Virus record (IMG/VR): IMGVR_UViG_3300036985_006427 | Span: 1 to 64,000 of that record | From: a virus | Direction: 5' to 3' (one strand) | Length of the DNA: 64,000 bases | Shown: positions 45,001-54,500 of the stretch, piece after piece | Layout: every line of letters begins with the position of its first letter | How positions within the stretch are numbered: position 1 is the first letter of the stretch | Made by a program: the position numbers and the translations under genes | Notes under the pieces: generated by a model | What the model was told of the DNA's origin: nothing | Databases searched by the model: none | Seen by the model: the letters and a program-made list of their open reading frames with translations, nothing else

Positions 45001-48000
45001 TCATCATAGATGTTGATGACCACCCCATTGTTGCCGTATTGCAACGCTCCTTCAGTAGACCCTGTTTGTTCTTTGAAAAGACCAATGATAGCTGGTATTC
45101 CGCTATACACTGAGAATTCAGTAGAACCACTAGGAAACGCTTGGAAGAAAGCGGACTTTACTCCGCTGAGCATTTGATTGAACACAACTGGTCTTCCAGA
45201 AGCTATGAAATTTGCAGGAGATCCTAATCCACCAAGAACCCCTGAACCAGTATCAAGCAGTAATTCTAGGTCATCCAATCTAGGAATGTATTTGTGGACA
45301 AACCATGAAGACTCATCGGTTGGTATAACTGGATAATTTCTATTTGAATGAGTTAATTGTAGTACTATCAACTTAGGGTTGATTTGAGCGTACCATTCGT
45401 TTGGTCCGCTGTTCCAAGGTGCAGAGAAATATTTCCATAGTGTATTAAATTTTTGAGCTGTTGCAGCTACACTTTTCAGCTTTTCTTTTTCGTATTCAAA
45501 TAAGTCTGTAAATATGATTCCTGCCGTTGGAATGCCAGACACAGCAATGTCAGAGAAGCTTCTTGACCACTTGGCTCTTGGGGCACCCACAACCACAATC
45601 TCACGTTCACCACTAGAGCAAATATCTAAGGATTCTCCGAATTTTCTGCCTTCCTGTCCAATCTGCCATTTGTTTCCAGATATAGAGAATTGATCAAATC
45701 TAATTATATTTTCTTCTGTTCTTTGTATGTAATCTTTTCTGAAACCAGATGGTAACATCAACTGTTCAGCGTAAGACCATCCAGCCTTTTTGCCAGCTTG
45801 ATCAGAACCTCTTCTGTACAAGAATACAGATCCAGCTCCAGATACGTTCACTGTAGATTCGTCGTAAGGTGAATAATCTGAGATTGTAATGTTAGGAGCA
45901 GATATAGCCATCAAGTCATTGCTGACACGCACCTGTTGACCGTAATTATCATTTACGTTTCTGCCAGAAGCAGATATTAACTTCACACCTGAGAATACTA
46001 TGTTTTGATCACAATCTTCAGTGCAGCAACCGCTATTGTTTGGATACCAAGCTGGTCCACACATTCCGTATTCCCATTCTTCGAATGTTCTTGGAACAGG
46101 AATAGATTGATTAGAACCAGTTTTAATAACTAGCGTGGTCTTATAAGCAAGCGATGGCAATAGCTGATCAAACTTTCTTATTCCATAGTAATTTCCGCTA
46201 TATCCAAATCCACCTGCGAAATTAATTGCTCCAGAGTTTGTGTACGTATTCTTTGCTCTGAAGATGCCTCCATCATTGCATGTTTCTTGTCTCCACGTAA
46301 TGCCGTCAGTAACCAAAGCTTTATCTATAGCTTTGCTTGGACTGTCTCCTGTGCATGATCCATAACCTATTAAATCTACACCTCTGATTTCATTGTTTGC
46401 AGGCAGAAATGCAACATGATTGTCTGCAAGTTCTATTGGAGATCCATAGCTACTGCTGTTCCATACAGCCAAAGAAGATCCAAAATTAGAGCTATAGTTT
46501 GCTGTTACAAAATTTAGAGATCCAGTCAACAAGGATTTAACCAAAGGATTATGCACATACAAAGGCATAGATTGATTTATAATGTTTGGAGCGTTTATGT
46601 ACAAAGGCATAGAATGTGAGCGTCGTGTGGACACTCCTTGATTATGACCAACAATGGTCAATCCGATCACTCCACTGGCACTGCCTTTTTGTCTGTTCAA
46701 TTGCTGGTTATGTAAAAATAATGGCAATGAAGATAAAACGCCCACGTTTCCAGAAGAAGCGAATAGATTAAGATTTAATACTGGACCTTCTGGTTTACCT
46801 GCCAACTCTATATTGACCAGAGTCAATGGCATACCAAAGAAACTACCAACAGATGTATTTGGGTTTCCGTCATCTGATGTATCGAGCATACCTAAAACTT
46901 TAGGCATAGATAAAGACAAGCCGCTACTCAGCGATGTTGGTAATTCTCCGCTGATATTTAAATTAAAATAGCTGTATCCAGATTGAGGAGGTATAAATAG
47001 ATTCAATGAATTAGATTCAGTGAAAGCTCCACTTACATTCAAGAAAAATCCAGATGGATGATCTACTTCATTGAAGATATTATACGGTATAGGAACCTGA
47101 ACTATCAACGGTAGTATTCCACTGTTTTCTCTTGGGAAACCGCCAATGTTAAGATTGATTTGGCTAGAAGCCGGGAAAGCTCCACTAACATTCATATTGA
47201 ATGTGCCGGAAGAACCCAGTGCCAAAATATTAGCATCTACCATTCTCACATGAGAAGAGTGCATATCTATTCTAGATTCAAATGCTGGTCCAGAAGGATA
47301 AACCAGATCGTATTGAACGAACATTTGATTTACATCGTCTTTGAAATATCTTTCTGAAAAATCTTTTAACCTTGGTTCTTTTGGGAATACAGCCCAAGGC
47401 TCTGTTTCATCGATTAGATCTTCATAATCAAATGTAGATTCTAACTTAACAAAACAGCTAGACGGTTCGATGTAATGAATTTTTCTGTTTACCAATCCCC
47501 AATTCGGCTCTTCTGTTGTCCAATATGGGTCTTGTTTCTTTGTGTACAAGCTAACTATAAACTTTGGACCAGATGGAGCGATTGTTTCACAAGATGGCCA
47601 CTTTATTCCATCTCCAAATTTATGCTCAACAATAGTTTCTACAACGAGGGCTCGTTCAGAAAATTTATATCCAACTGGTATGCTCTTGGTTATTCTTCTG
47701 TTGACTGCGTAAAAATTATCCACAACGTCAGATAAATGAAATCTTAAAAAGTCATTTTCTATCTGAGTATGGTAAGCTACAGTGTTATCCACAGATGTTG
47801 GCAGCGTTATATTTGTCTTGTCTGAATATCCAATGCCATCGCTTTTCAAATTAAAGGAAATCAGATCACGACCTGTGCGTTTTGTCAAGAAGTCAAACGA
47901 AGCGTCAAATTGGCAATATTTAAAGTCACCTACGTGCCAATCATTGTGCGTATCTTCGTCAACGTTTTGCCATAATGTAAATCTATCGTTGGTGTGTGAT

Positions 48001-51000
48001 TCAGAAGGATTCCATAGTTTAACTCTTTGATTTGCTAAAAATACATCTGCACTAGTTTCTTTGAGTTGTAAATCTGGATCTGATTGGACTATTTTACAAC
48101 CAGACGCAAGACCAAACTCACTAACAAACATATTCATGCCAACACCAGAACCAGTAGAAAACCCTACTGTAACATCGCTGTCTCCGACATAGATATCAAA
48201 CGGAGTAGAAGTAGCACGCAATGTATTCCAAGGATAAGCAAATTCGTTGTCTGTATATAATTTTAATTCACTCAAATCCTTATCGTTATAAGTAAGAATA
48301 ACTGCAAGTGGATATTGATATTCTGAATAATGAGCAGTGTCAGTTATTTTAATGATATTTCCAGTTGTGCTCCGAGCTAAACCGCAGAGATAACCGTTTT
48401 CGTAAGATATAGCAAACTCTAATTGTCTTCCTCCATGAGCATTGTGGAGACCCCATTTAGACACAAGTACTCCGCTATTAAATAAATTATAACCAACACC
48501 GCTTACATTTACGTCTGGTGTAAATTTAATATAAGAAACAAATCCATCGGAAGTATCTAAAGAATGATTAAAATCAATATAAGAGTTTTGTCCGCTAATT
48601 CTTACTATGTTGTTAAAAGCATCTGAAATCTGACCGTATAGCTGATCACTTGTAAAATTAGCCGCTCCATTGCTTAAAGACGTCCAGTCGGTAGTTTGGT
48701 AAGAGGTACTATAACCCGGCAACTGATTGTTGAATATTGTAGGGTTAGTAAATCTCCAACCAATGTTTTTATATCTATATTGACCATTACCATAAGTTGT
48801 GTGTAAAACACCGCCATTTCCGGTGTTATTGTGTGGATTTATTGTATGACCATCATCATAATCAAAATCATAAAAACCAAAATTAAATGGAGAATCTAAC
48901 AATGGATTATAGAATGAAAAACCAAACATGTTGGGATGGAAATCCCCTTGTGTTAGACCTTCCATTCCTTTCCATCTTCGAGCGTAGTTGGTTCTTATTG
49001 TATTTGGTGAACCATAAGCATGGGGAATGTTTTGTATTCTAGATATTGGCCCATATCCAGATCCAGCGTTGAGTACGCTATCATAAGATTGCATACCAGA
49101 AGGATACAAAGCGGCTTCAGATCTTCCGTCTTGAGTTTTGCCAAACTTCTCTCCACCCTGAGTGTACAGATTTATAGCATTAGCAGGAGCATATCTCACG
49201 CACAATTCGGCGTATCCAATAGCTGCACCGCTTGGCAATGGGAATATATCAAGGTATACATTTTCTAAGAAAGAGCTAAGACTATAATCTCTAGACAACC
49301 CCAGCTTTACTTTATCGTCAAGTATAACCAAAGGTATTTCATAAAGTTGAAAACCCGTACTGTTAACAACTGGGTATTGAGACAATCTATAATGATCGTT
49401 TCCGCTTGATTCAAAGTAAGTGTCATTTTCAGACAATGAACCACCACCGATTGTTCTGTCTGAATCACCTCGGTAAAATCCAGACAGCACAGGGTAGTTG
49501 CCAATGTTAGAAACGAAAGTGTCATTCAAGAAAATTCCAGATGGATCTTGAATAAATCCGCCAGACGGAGGTGTTACAAACAATAAATCGTCGTTGCTGT
49601 ACCCTACAACGTCCAAGATATAATCTCGGCTACCAACCTGTTTCTTAGCAAGAACTTTGAGTGTTAGAGATTCAACGTTATAAAAACAAATATCTTCTTG
49701 AATATTTTCAATACGTTTTTCTACACTGAATGCTCCAGTTGGTTTCCACCATGTTGTGTTTGTCCCTTGATCAAATGAGAAGTTAAAATCACCATTTGTA
49801 ATTTCATCTACTTTGTTGTATCCGGTTTGAAACTTTAAAATCAACTTTCCAGAATTCGCTATGTTTCCACCGCTGGTTGATTGCAATTTGATGAATCTAT
49901 CGGCATTTTTAACATTCAATATATTTATTAATTCTTTAGAGCCACAAACGTCTTGATTTGTTGCTCCTATTGGATATCCAGCAGTTATCGTTGTGTCATC
50001 TGCCCATACATTGTTGTTGACAGAAGGATAAATGGTTGTATCGTACGTATTGATAGCTATGAACGTTGGATTGATGCTTCTCTCTAGCCTTCGTCCAATT
50101 TCTCTCACAGGTATGCGGAATGGTAAATAATTCTCTAACCTTGGACCATACCCGCCACTGTTGCAAATTTCTACTGCTGATATTCTGAATCCTCTGGTAG
50201 GATTTATAAATCTTGTTTCATTGCTTGATAAAGGTTGTCCATCAATCGCCAAGTAGCTGTTGCCATTGTTGCTAAGTATCTCTGGAATAATATAATTTTC
50301 TTCAAAACCATCATCGAAACCCTTGTTGAAGGGATCGTCTAATGAGACAGCTCTTACGCTAAAAGACAATTGATATCCACTCACCTTATGCATATGAGGA
50401 ATGGTTCGCTGCCAGTCGTATTTTTCATTTATAACATTTATTTGAGGAAGAGATGAATACGTAGTAAAGTTAGAGTATTCTTCTGTGGAATCGCCTCTCA
50501 TCTGAATGTCATTGTATTTAACTATCAAATTTCCAGATGGGTCAGATAATTTAATGTTATATAATGTATACAGGGGTGGAAGTTTAGACTCATAATTATA
50601 CAGAGGTGTTGCTACTCTTATTCTAAAAGAAGAGCGTTCAGGTCTGACATACATATCAGTAAGTTCGCACTTGTACTGAAAAAGACCCTCTGTATGAAAA
50701 GTGTTTGGTTCAATGTAGGAGTTTTTGTCATCAGACAATAAGTTGGAATCTCCACGATCTTTCAAGACGCCTTCATAAATACCTTCATCTATATTGGACC
50801 ATAAGTTTGTTGACTCTAAAGACGGTCCAGCAAAAGTTCCAAACCCACTGTCTATCGGCAGATCGTTTGATGGATACAGTTTGCCTTGACAGTAAAAGTC
50901 CCCAAAATCACCCGCTACCTTGTCTGTTATTGTGTTTATGATATTAGCTTCGCCGGTTATCACTTGTGACAATACATAGCTAGCCTTGATGCTGTTGAGA

Positions 51001-51569
51001 ATATCTGACGAACCTATGATTTCTGACACAAGGCTTATGTAAGAACTAAAAATAGTTGATATGTCAGCTACACCAACAATACTTGCTCCTCCAACAGACT
51101 TAGCGGTCACCATGTTCGGAGCGGTGGCGTTAGCGTATCCAAAAACACTTGGATCTACAGCAGGAGGATTGCTCAGCAAGCCAAGGTTTGGACCGTCATA
51201 AAAAAATAAAACTGATCCATTTTCGAATTTTTGGATCACATTGGATGAAATCTTGACAAACTGATTTGGAGAAACTTCATACGACAACTCTATATTCCAG
51301 CCTTCATCGATAAGATCTTTGTACTGACAGGTGTTTGCAGAACATCCAGATAGAGTGTATAATGGTCCACTTCCAGCCAATGAATTTTTATCGAAATAAA
51401 CAATTATTTGCTGTGGAGGCGCTGCTATTTTAGAAAACGTATTGAATGAGGCTGATAAAGCAGCTTCATTGAGTGTCATTGTAGCAAGAAGCTCACCTCC
51501 TCCGGGACAGGTGGCTGAGGTTCCTTTTATACAACAACATTCCAAACTCTTCAAGAACGGTTCTGACAT
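39093..51569 (-). CDS. Giant tail/adsorption protein (4,158 aa) with LamG-like domain and seven FG-GAP repeats
   Basis: This is the largest gene. Approximate layout: residues 1-950 beta-rich unknown; ~993-1160 a concanavalin/laminin-G-like domain (NSYIDFNHSLDTSDGFVSYI ... GVGMNMFVSEFGLA); ~1440-1700 short repeats (FNMNVSGAF, FFLNVSGAF, FNLNISGEL; SMPLYINAP, SMPLYVHNP). Seven FG-GAP-type motifs follow near 1873, 1976, 2331, 2460, 3666, 3795 and 3923 (for example RFGHAVSISKNGEVVAVGSP and RFGFSVDIAYDMAVVGAPNH). In integrins seven such repeats form one beta-propeller that binds ligands. About 1,200 residues separate repeats 4 and 5 and contain internally duplicated alpha/beta modules. The C-terminus returns to the LNL(S)L repeats. 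Its position next to the tape measure suggests a tail-tip, baseplate or adhesion role. Function is inferred. Confidence 0.75.
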   Translation of the reverse strand: MSEPFLKSLECCCIKGTSATCPGGGELLATMTLNEAALSASFNTFSKIAAPPQQIIVYFDKNSLAGSGPLYTLSGCSANTCQYKDLIDEGWNIELSYEVSPNQFVKISSNVIQKFENGSVLFFYDGPNLGLLSNPPAVDPSVFGYANATAPNMVTAKSVGGASIVGVADISTIFSSYISLVSEIIGSSDILNSIKASYVLSQVITGEANIINTITDKVAGDFGDFYCQGKLYPSNDLPIDSGFGTFAGPSLESTNLWSNIDEGIYEGVLKDRGDSNLLSDDKNSYIEPNTFHTEGLFQYKCELTDMYVRPERSSFRIRVATPLYNYESKLPPLYTLYNIKLSDPSGNLIVKYNDIQMRGDSTEEYSNFTTYSSLPQINVINEKYDWQRTIPHMHKVSGYQLSFSVRAVSLDDPFNKGFDDGFEENYIIPEILSNNGNSYLAIDGQPLSSNETRFINPTRGFRISAVEICNSGGYGPRLENYLPFRIPVREIGRRLERSINPTFIAINTYDTTIYPSVNNNVWADDTTITAGYPIGATNQDVCGSKELINILNVKNADRFIKLQSTSGGNIANSGKLILKFQTGYNKVDEITNGDFNFSFDQGTNTTWWKPTGAFSVEKRIENIQEDICFYNVESLTLKVLAKKQVGSRDYILDVVGYSNDDLLFVTPPSGGFIQDPSGIFLNDTFVSNIGNYPVLSGFYRGDSDRTIGGGSLSENDTYFESSGNDHYRLSQYPVVNSTGFQLYEIPLVILDDKVKLGLSRDYSLSSFLENVYLDIFPLPSGAAIGYAELCVRYAPANAINLYTQGGEKFGKTQDGRSEAALYPSGMQSYDSVLNAGSGYGPISRIQNIPHAYGSPNTIRTNYARRWKGMEGLTQGDFHPNMFGFSFYNPLLDSPFNFGFYDFDYDDGHTINPHNNTGNGGVLHTTYGNGQYRYKNIGWRFTNPTIFNNQLPGYSTSYQTTDWTSLSNGAANFTSDQLYGQISDAFNNIVRISGQNSYIDFNHSLDTSDGFVSYIKFTPDVNVSGVGYNLFNSGVLVSKWGLHNAHGGRQLEFAISYENGYLCGLARSTTGNIIKITDTAHYSEYQYPLAVILTYNDKDLSELKLYTDNEFAYPWNTLRATSTPFDIYVGDSDVTVGFSTGSGVGMNMFVSEFGLASGCKIVQSDPDLQLKETSADVFLANQRVKLWNPSESHTNDRFTLWQNVDEDTHNDWHVGDFKYCQFDASFDFLTKRTGRDLISFNLKSDGIGYSDKTNITLPTSVDNTVAYHTQIENDFLRFHLSDVVDNFYAVNRRITKSIPVGYKFSERALVVETIVEHKFGDGIKWPSCETIAPSGPKFIVSLYTKKQDPYWTTEEPNWGLVNRKIHYIEPSSCFVKLESTFDYEDLIDETEPWAVFPKEPRLKDFSERYFKDDVNQMFVQYDLVYPSGPAFESRIDMHSSHVRMVDANILALGSSGTFNMNVSGAFPASSQINLNIGGFPRENSGILPLIVQVPIPYNIFNEVDHPSGFFLNVSGAFTESNSLNLFIPPQSGYSYFNLNISGELPTSLSSGLSLSMPKVLGMLDTSDDGNPNTSVGSFFGMPLTLVNIELAGKPEGPVLNLNLFASSGNVGVLSSLPLFLHNQQLNRQKGSASGVIGLTIVGHNQGVSTRRSHSMPLYINAPNIINQSMPLYVHNPLVKSLLTGSLNFVTANYSSNFGSSLAVWNSSSYGSPIELADNHVAFLPANNEIRGVDLIGYGSCTGDSPSKAIDKALVTDGITWRQETCNDGGIFRAKNTYTNSGAINFAGGFGYSGNYYGIRKFDQLLPSLAYKTTLVIKTGSNQSIPVPRTFEEWEYGMCGPAWYPNNSGCCTEDCDQNIVFSGVKLISASGRNVNDNYGQQVRVSNDLMAISAPNITISDYSPYDESTVNVSGAGSVFLYRRGSDQAGKKAGWSYAEQLMLPSGFRKDYIQRTEENIIRFDQFSISGNKWQIGQEGRKFGESLDICSSGEREIVVVGAPRAKWSRSFSDIAVSGIPTAGIIFTDLFEYEKEKLKSVAATAQKFNTLWKYFSAPWNSGPNEWYAQINPKLIVLQLTHSNRNYPVIPTDESSWFVHKYIPRLDDLELLLDTGSGVLGGLGSPANFIASGRPVVFNQMLSGVKSAFFQAFPSGSTEFSVYSGIPAIIGLFKEQTGSTEGALQYGNNGVVINIYDEFEKFYLAHSYASGVKDLVQNIAQSGHLNKITGESETWDTTCKQLFENTFDSGRLSAGYTNTTLNRNFIASGVGQEWGSTHGSVVTEFQVPPASGGRVYIFEKERNTFNCIQVIVSPNDKLEFNFDSMDGLGSIYSKTYNDRFGHAVSISKNGEVVAVGSPWNDKSCNIFERNEKEAQKVYDNIRSWCVSTNKPQAVSHYDSIASQSGQAIAKVSTYDFIQSSERFEYRNDINFWGTLPTPYKMTYQYGHNDIQYLGTRQFLPSTFASTSRLGWSCAVDQDGETVAFGAPTDCFNEFEDANVWGDNILSWASYTNAGAVRVFQNRKYYPHNKVVEFGRFGNLDRSSHPEERALGYYDNSNWPLIFASGSNGTIGYQGKSWRRTDFSEIEIPRDAGLAFIVTPELDAASDEIIQNIKDWLSLGDRNLVIVGNDPVWEEDGLYEDSNKIVNKILEKLGSRMRIHPARNVEYSAQGCISQQDVSSNKYNATKSFLPDRSTGRTIEHHGEYYIKGVGDIRIDLSRDNLDEFFENLNCPEGATCGDGPAPIINSKCEFPLKGIVGDLRAQWKEQCVKTTPKTCSVVSYYKNWPLQFQNFTIDCDSPPQSLFNKSNEEPVPVLTTAEHLPPTSWYDPATSGLIWDTFQPQVYKVNKQFEEKISFAANNINELAFHIMENGPSVVSGNFNSFYYNGDMFDPALENGRDGLMQAAGKILSEAVDVTETVYPDQIVALVESGRKPDGSFNNSRIYVLATQWSEDDASRGLSYATLNKDKNTEFYINMIRKDCLYAPKGLQINGFTGRTSLKNAYDSSGNSASGHNLANKLNVEFFPDGGFFTENSEMRYVNGSIDFVWLAFPSGKPSSEDLMTLNDWLDFGNKKIIITYSAVKDSTAQEISDNITYLCSGLRMTSKPMYLPKLGKYYLSDKLSRYTENDNKQLINYATDSISGCDDGYHFTYPSYKTSTSLSGIDFHPNTATISVASQSEEFSYASRTNFVPLSGGQDFERILSFLPEIKQTYKVYGAKNTWQINGAGAVTFPILPGSGYRVWINWVSESPDEKFKICANHSGNLIFDTPVGLPSFACGSVGELTKTTTYIPQETIFEFRTESNSNIDEFGITFQTSKWSSFIDVKELEGISLPPKTPRMLSISGALLPIITEINAITTSGLINDGLPVQFNFRYAVNPAASGVVPGVSRPVKHKSSIYCDENNFTTDECISASESWAEELIEDGPVIVAEEFENFSSFQNGKRRSKIILIADSTLLQGQCPHYRSTTITGNQSFVRNLYPPSPNDTGETINIGNGAGRLQSGGVYDTALIKEGRNWELSQKLRAPERGSPAKYAAVSGQAIGATLIPSRLWGGNGVAGNLNNYSDNEDTYDPTTLSRPPELKTSEEMEQRSKSFFNDEVITKYGMYPRFSGDFLDIVTYNGGIYTDYDILLGLDKNSNRSFIVDAGIGGGLNELMKIANADYLDYDLFNSGCPGDLFGYSVAIDNGKIIVGTPYNAFHSEGAISGVSGIVQWHEIKNDATRSGIRIGADGGAGAAFIFEKTNNGKNVIEEFLPWEFKQKIKPNSINVGIYDFSPTPSQKLTSLRGPHQINDSSFISEYARRGDRFGFSVDIAYDMAVVGAPNHSFETLHHHIYSGSTAFQRKSFDAKFDIPKHSFYDLADSGIRVNTFGNNSGTMTLNNGAVYNYRNEMVNFNERTQRWIFAEKMLAVGYKSRVQTALTTGILAASGSDNDNFGASVCIDRPLRGDSDYTLIAGSPNHDWPTSGDHPTKGLNNAGAAYTFDCVLRQQIPSIQNSGGWIDAHVFGNKQESGSTDRVGLRVYQNSSGDSLEYVVSGIVFSNKNGDIFLEASGFDPSTKGFVAHRPYIDNIKFELFPGTEINNSFNLITSGRPVAMSGDMNLSLLGPDRANVYNTLGLYNFGVLGIASGENPSGLSLFISAPSGQSSESLNLSLTSTQTTNALNLRVRGY

Positions 51570-51573
51570 TTTG

Positions 51574-54500
51574 TTAACCTAATACAGAGTTAGTTTTCTT
51601 TAAATCACCGGATGTGTTTGTCTTAAACTGCGATATTTGTTTTCCTACTTCGGTCAACAATTCTTGCTTTATGTCTTCTTTCATTGTTTCTAAGAAAGAA
51701 GCTCCATTAAAGTTAACATTGATATTCGTTGTATCTAAAGCTACTTGGAATTTACTTCCTATAAGCTTGTCTACGGTCGCAGCGAAATTATTGAATATAG
51801 TTGTTAACTGTGGTATCGCTGCACTGAATGCGCTGCCTACACCATCTACCGCTCCTCCAACGTTATAATATCGAGCTTTACCTCCACCGCTCATTGCTCC
51901 GGGAGCACTCGCTCCACCACCTTTGTTCATAGCTTGTAGTATCTGTAAATTATTGCCACGTTGAACTGACGATCTGTTGACCACAAATTCTCCCGGAGTC
52001 AACATAGCCGGAACGGTATCTGTTCCACGCGGAACGAACATTCCTCTGTTCGCATAAACTGGACCTCCTCTGTAAAGACCCGGAGGAGCAGGTGCCGCAG
52101 CAGGTGCTTGAGCTGGAGCAGCAGCAGCGCCACCTAAAGCTTGGTTTAATTGTTTGCCAATGTCTCCAATTGTAAGTTCTTGAGCATAAACAATTGCTTG
52201 TTTAGTATTAACTTCTGCTCTTTCAAATTCGGCTGCTTGTTGACCAAGTTGACCAAGTGTTGTCGCTAATTCTCTACCTTCAGCTTTCTTAGCTTGCTCT
52301 TCGGTTGTTGTGCCAGATAGTACACCCGTTGATTGAACTCCGAAACGTTGCAGCGTTAAATCTTCTGCTCTTCTTTTTTTATCATCCGATAAGCCTTGTC
52401 CCTCAAGGGTTTTGAAACCAGCTCCCAACGCTGAACCACTAAACAAACTAGTCAAAGCAGAGCTTCCGCTCGCTAGTGCAGCACCAGCTCCAGCAGCCGC
52501 TTGTTTTTCTAAAAACCCTTCTATGTCACCGCTTATGAGTGATTCGAGAGAATCCTTTTCTGCTTGATTTTTTCTTTGAATTAATTGAAGTTCTTCTTTT
52601 CTAGCTTCAATTTCTTGTTTTGTTTGTGAGATTAAATCTTGTTGTAACGCTTTCAGTCTTTCTCTAGTGTCTTCTTCCGCTCCAGCGCCACCAGAAAAAG
52701 CTCTTTCTCCAGACACTGCGCCAGCTCTAGCTCTTTCTTCTAGTTGTAAGAATTGATTGCTAATATCAGCGGATACGCTTTGAATATCACCAGCGTTGCC
52801 AGTTTGAAGACCACGCACACCAACAGCCTCAGCGCCAACATTGAAGCTTGCAACTCTAGCTTGTTGTTTTTCGCCTGCTGTTAAAGCTTTACCACCAAAC
52901 TCTTCAAAGATCTTGCCAGCCTCTAGTTGTAATTCTATAGCCCTTCTTTGTGCTGCTACATATTCTTGTTCAGATGCTATACGTTGTTGAATTCCCTTGA
53001 TCAGTAATTGCTCTGCCTCTGAGCGTTTTTGAAGAACACCAAGAACTTCTTTGTTGAATGCATCACTAGTTTTTTGCAATGCTTCTCTTAATGGACCAAA
53101 ATTTCCAGCTTGAATTTCAGCAAGATCTTCTCCGTTAAACTTAGAGCTTGCTTCGTCAAGACCAGCATTAATTCTTGTTGCCACTTCAGGATCTAATCCG
53201 GCGGTCAATTCTTCACTGAGTATCCTTGATATTTCTTGTGGAGTTGCTCCCGCCGGTCCTTTTTCCGTTAATTTCTTTTGTATGTTTGCAAAAGAATCTG
53301 AATCTTTATTTAGTCTAGAAAAGGCAGTGTTGAAACCTTTAGCTGCACCACTCGCGTTACCTATGGCAGCCTCACTAGCTCCAGCTTCACGCAAAGTACC
53401 TTCTAGTGTTGCAATGGCTCCATCTAATTCCTTTGCTGACAAAGTGCCAGCAGCGCTAGTCAATGCGGTCTGTAAGATATCTAATGAATCACCAAACTTA
53501 TCTCCAACCTGATCTATAGTTAATAATTTCGATAATTTTTTGTTTGTAGCATCCAATGAATCAGAAAGTGTTCCAAGGCCAAAGTTAGTAGCTTTGATAA
53601 GAGCTAATTGTCTTATGGCTTGCTCTTTAGCGGCTTTCAAAGACTGTTTACCAGCTTCTTCTCTTTGTTTTTCAAATCCTCTAATTTTAATTTCTTGTTG
53701 TTCAAGATCTGAAAATACTCTGGCTCCCGGTCCTTGTGATTGCTGCACATTTGCGTCAATTCTAGCTTGCTCTGCTGGAGAAAATTGTGAAGTAGTAGCA
53801 GCTTTAAATGCTGAATTATCGGTAACAGTCCTTTCAGCTTCGTCCGCCGTTGCTCCTCTCATGATCTGATCCGCAAGAACATTACCAAACATTGGTAATT
53901 GTTCCATAAATGCAGTAGTAGCTTTTTCTTGGTCTGGAATTTGTTCTTTCAAAGCTTCGGCTCTTTTTTTGTCGTTAGACTTATCCAATTGCCCCTGAAG
54001 CATACTGCCAACCAAAGCACCCAAAGGACCAGCAATAGCTAATCCAGCCATAGTTGAGGCTCCTTCCAGAGCCCAGAATGAATTATTAACATCTTCAATT
54101 CTTGAATTGCTCAAAGCTATGGATTGTGCAAGAACACCAAACTCATTGTTTAAATTACCAGTTAAATTGCCTTTCGTAAATTCATCGGTTAAAGTGCTAG
54201 ATCCAGACTCTACACGTTGCATAGCCATAGCGACATCGTTGGCGTTTTTAGAAGCTTCGTTTTCCTGTTTCTTTCTGGCGGCAGCTAATCTAGCTTCTTG
54301 TTTAACTGTATCTGTACTTGGACCTAATCCAAAGAATGCTAAAGTTTTTCTAAAGGCATTTAATGGTCCTTCTAACAGCCCAAACGCATCAGCTAATTTA
54401 AGACCAATCGCAACAATACCAATCGTAACACCAACTAGCACACCTAATGGTCCACTGACAGCAATTAAAACACCAGCTAAAATTCCAAGAGCTATAGTTA

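Noticed and set aside
39093-51569. Diversity-generating retroelement target in the giant protein
   Set aside because: Repeats are present but no template repeat pair with A-biased differences and no reverse transcriptase is found in the window.
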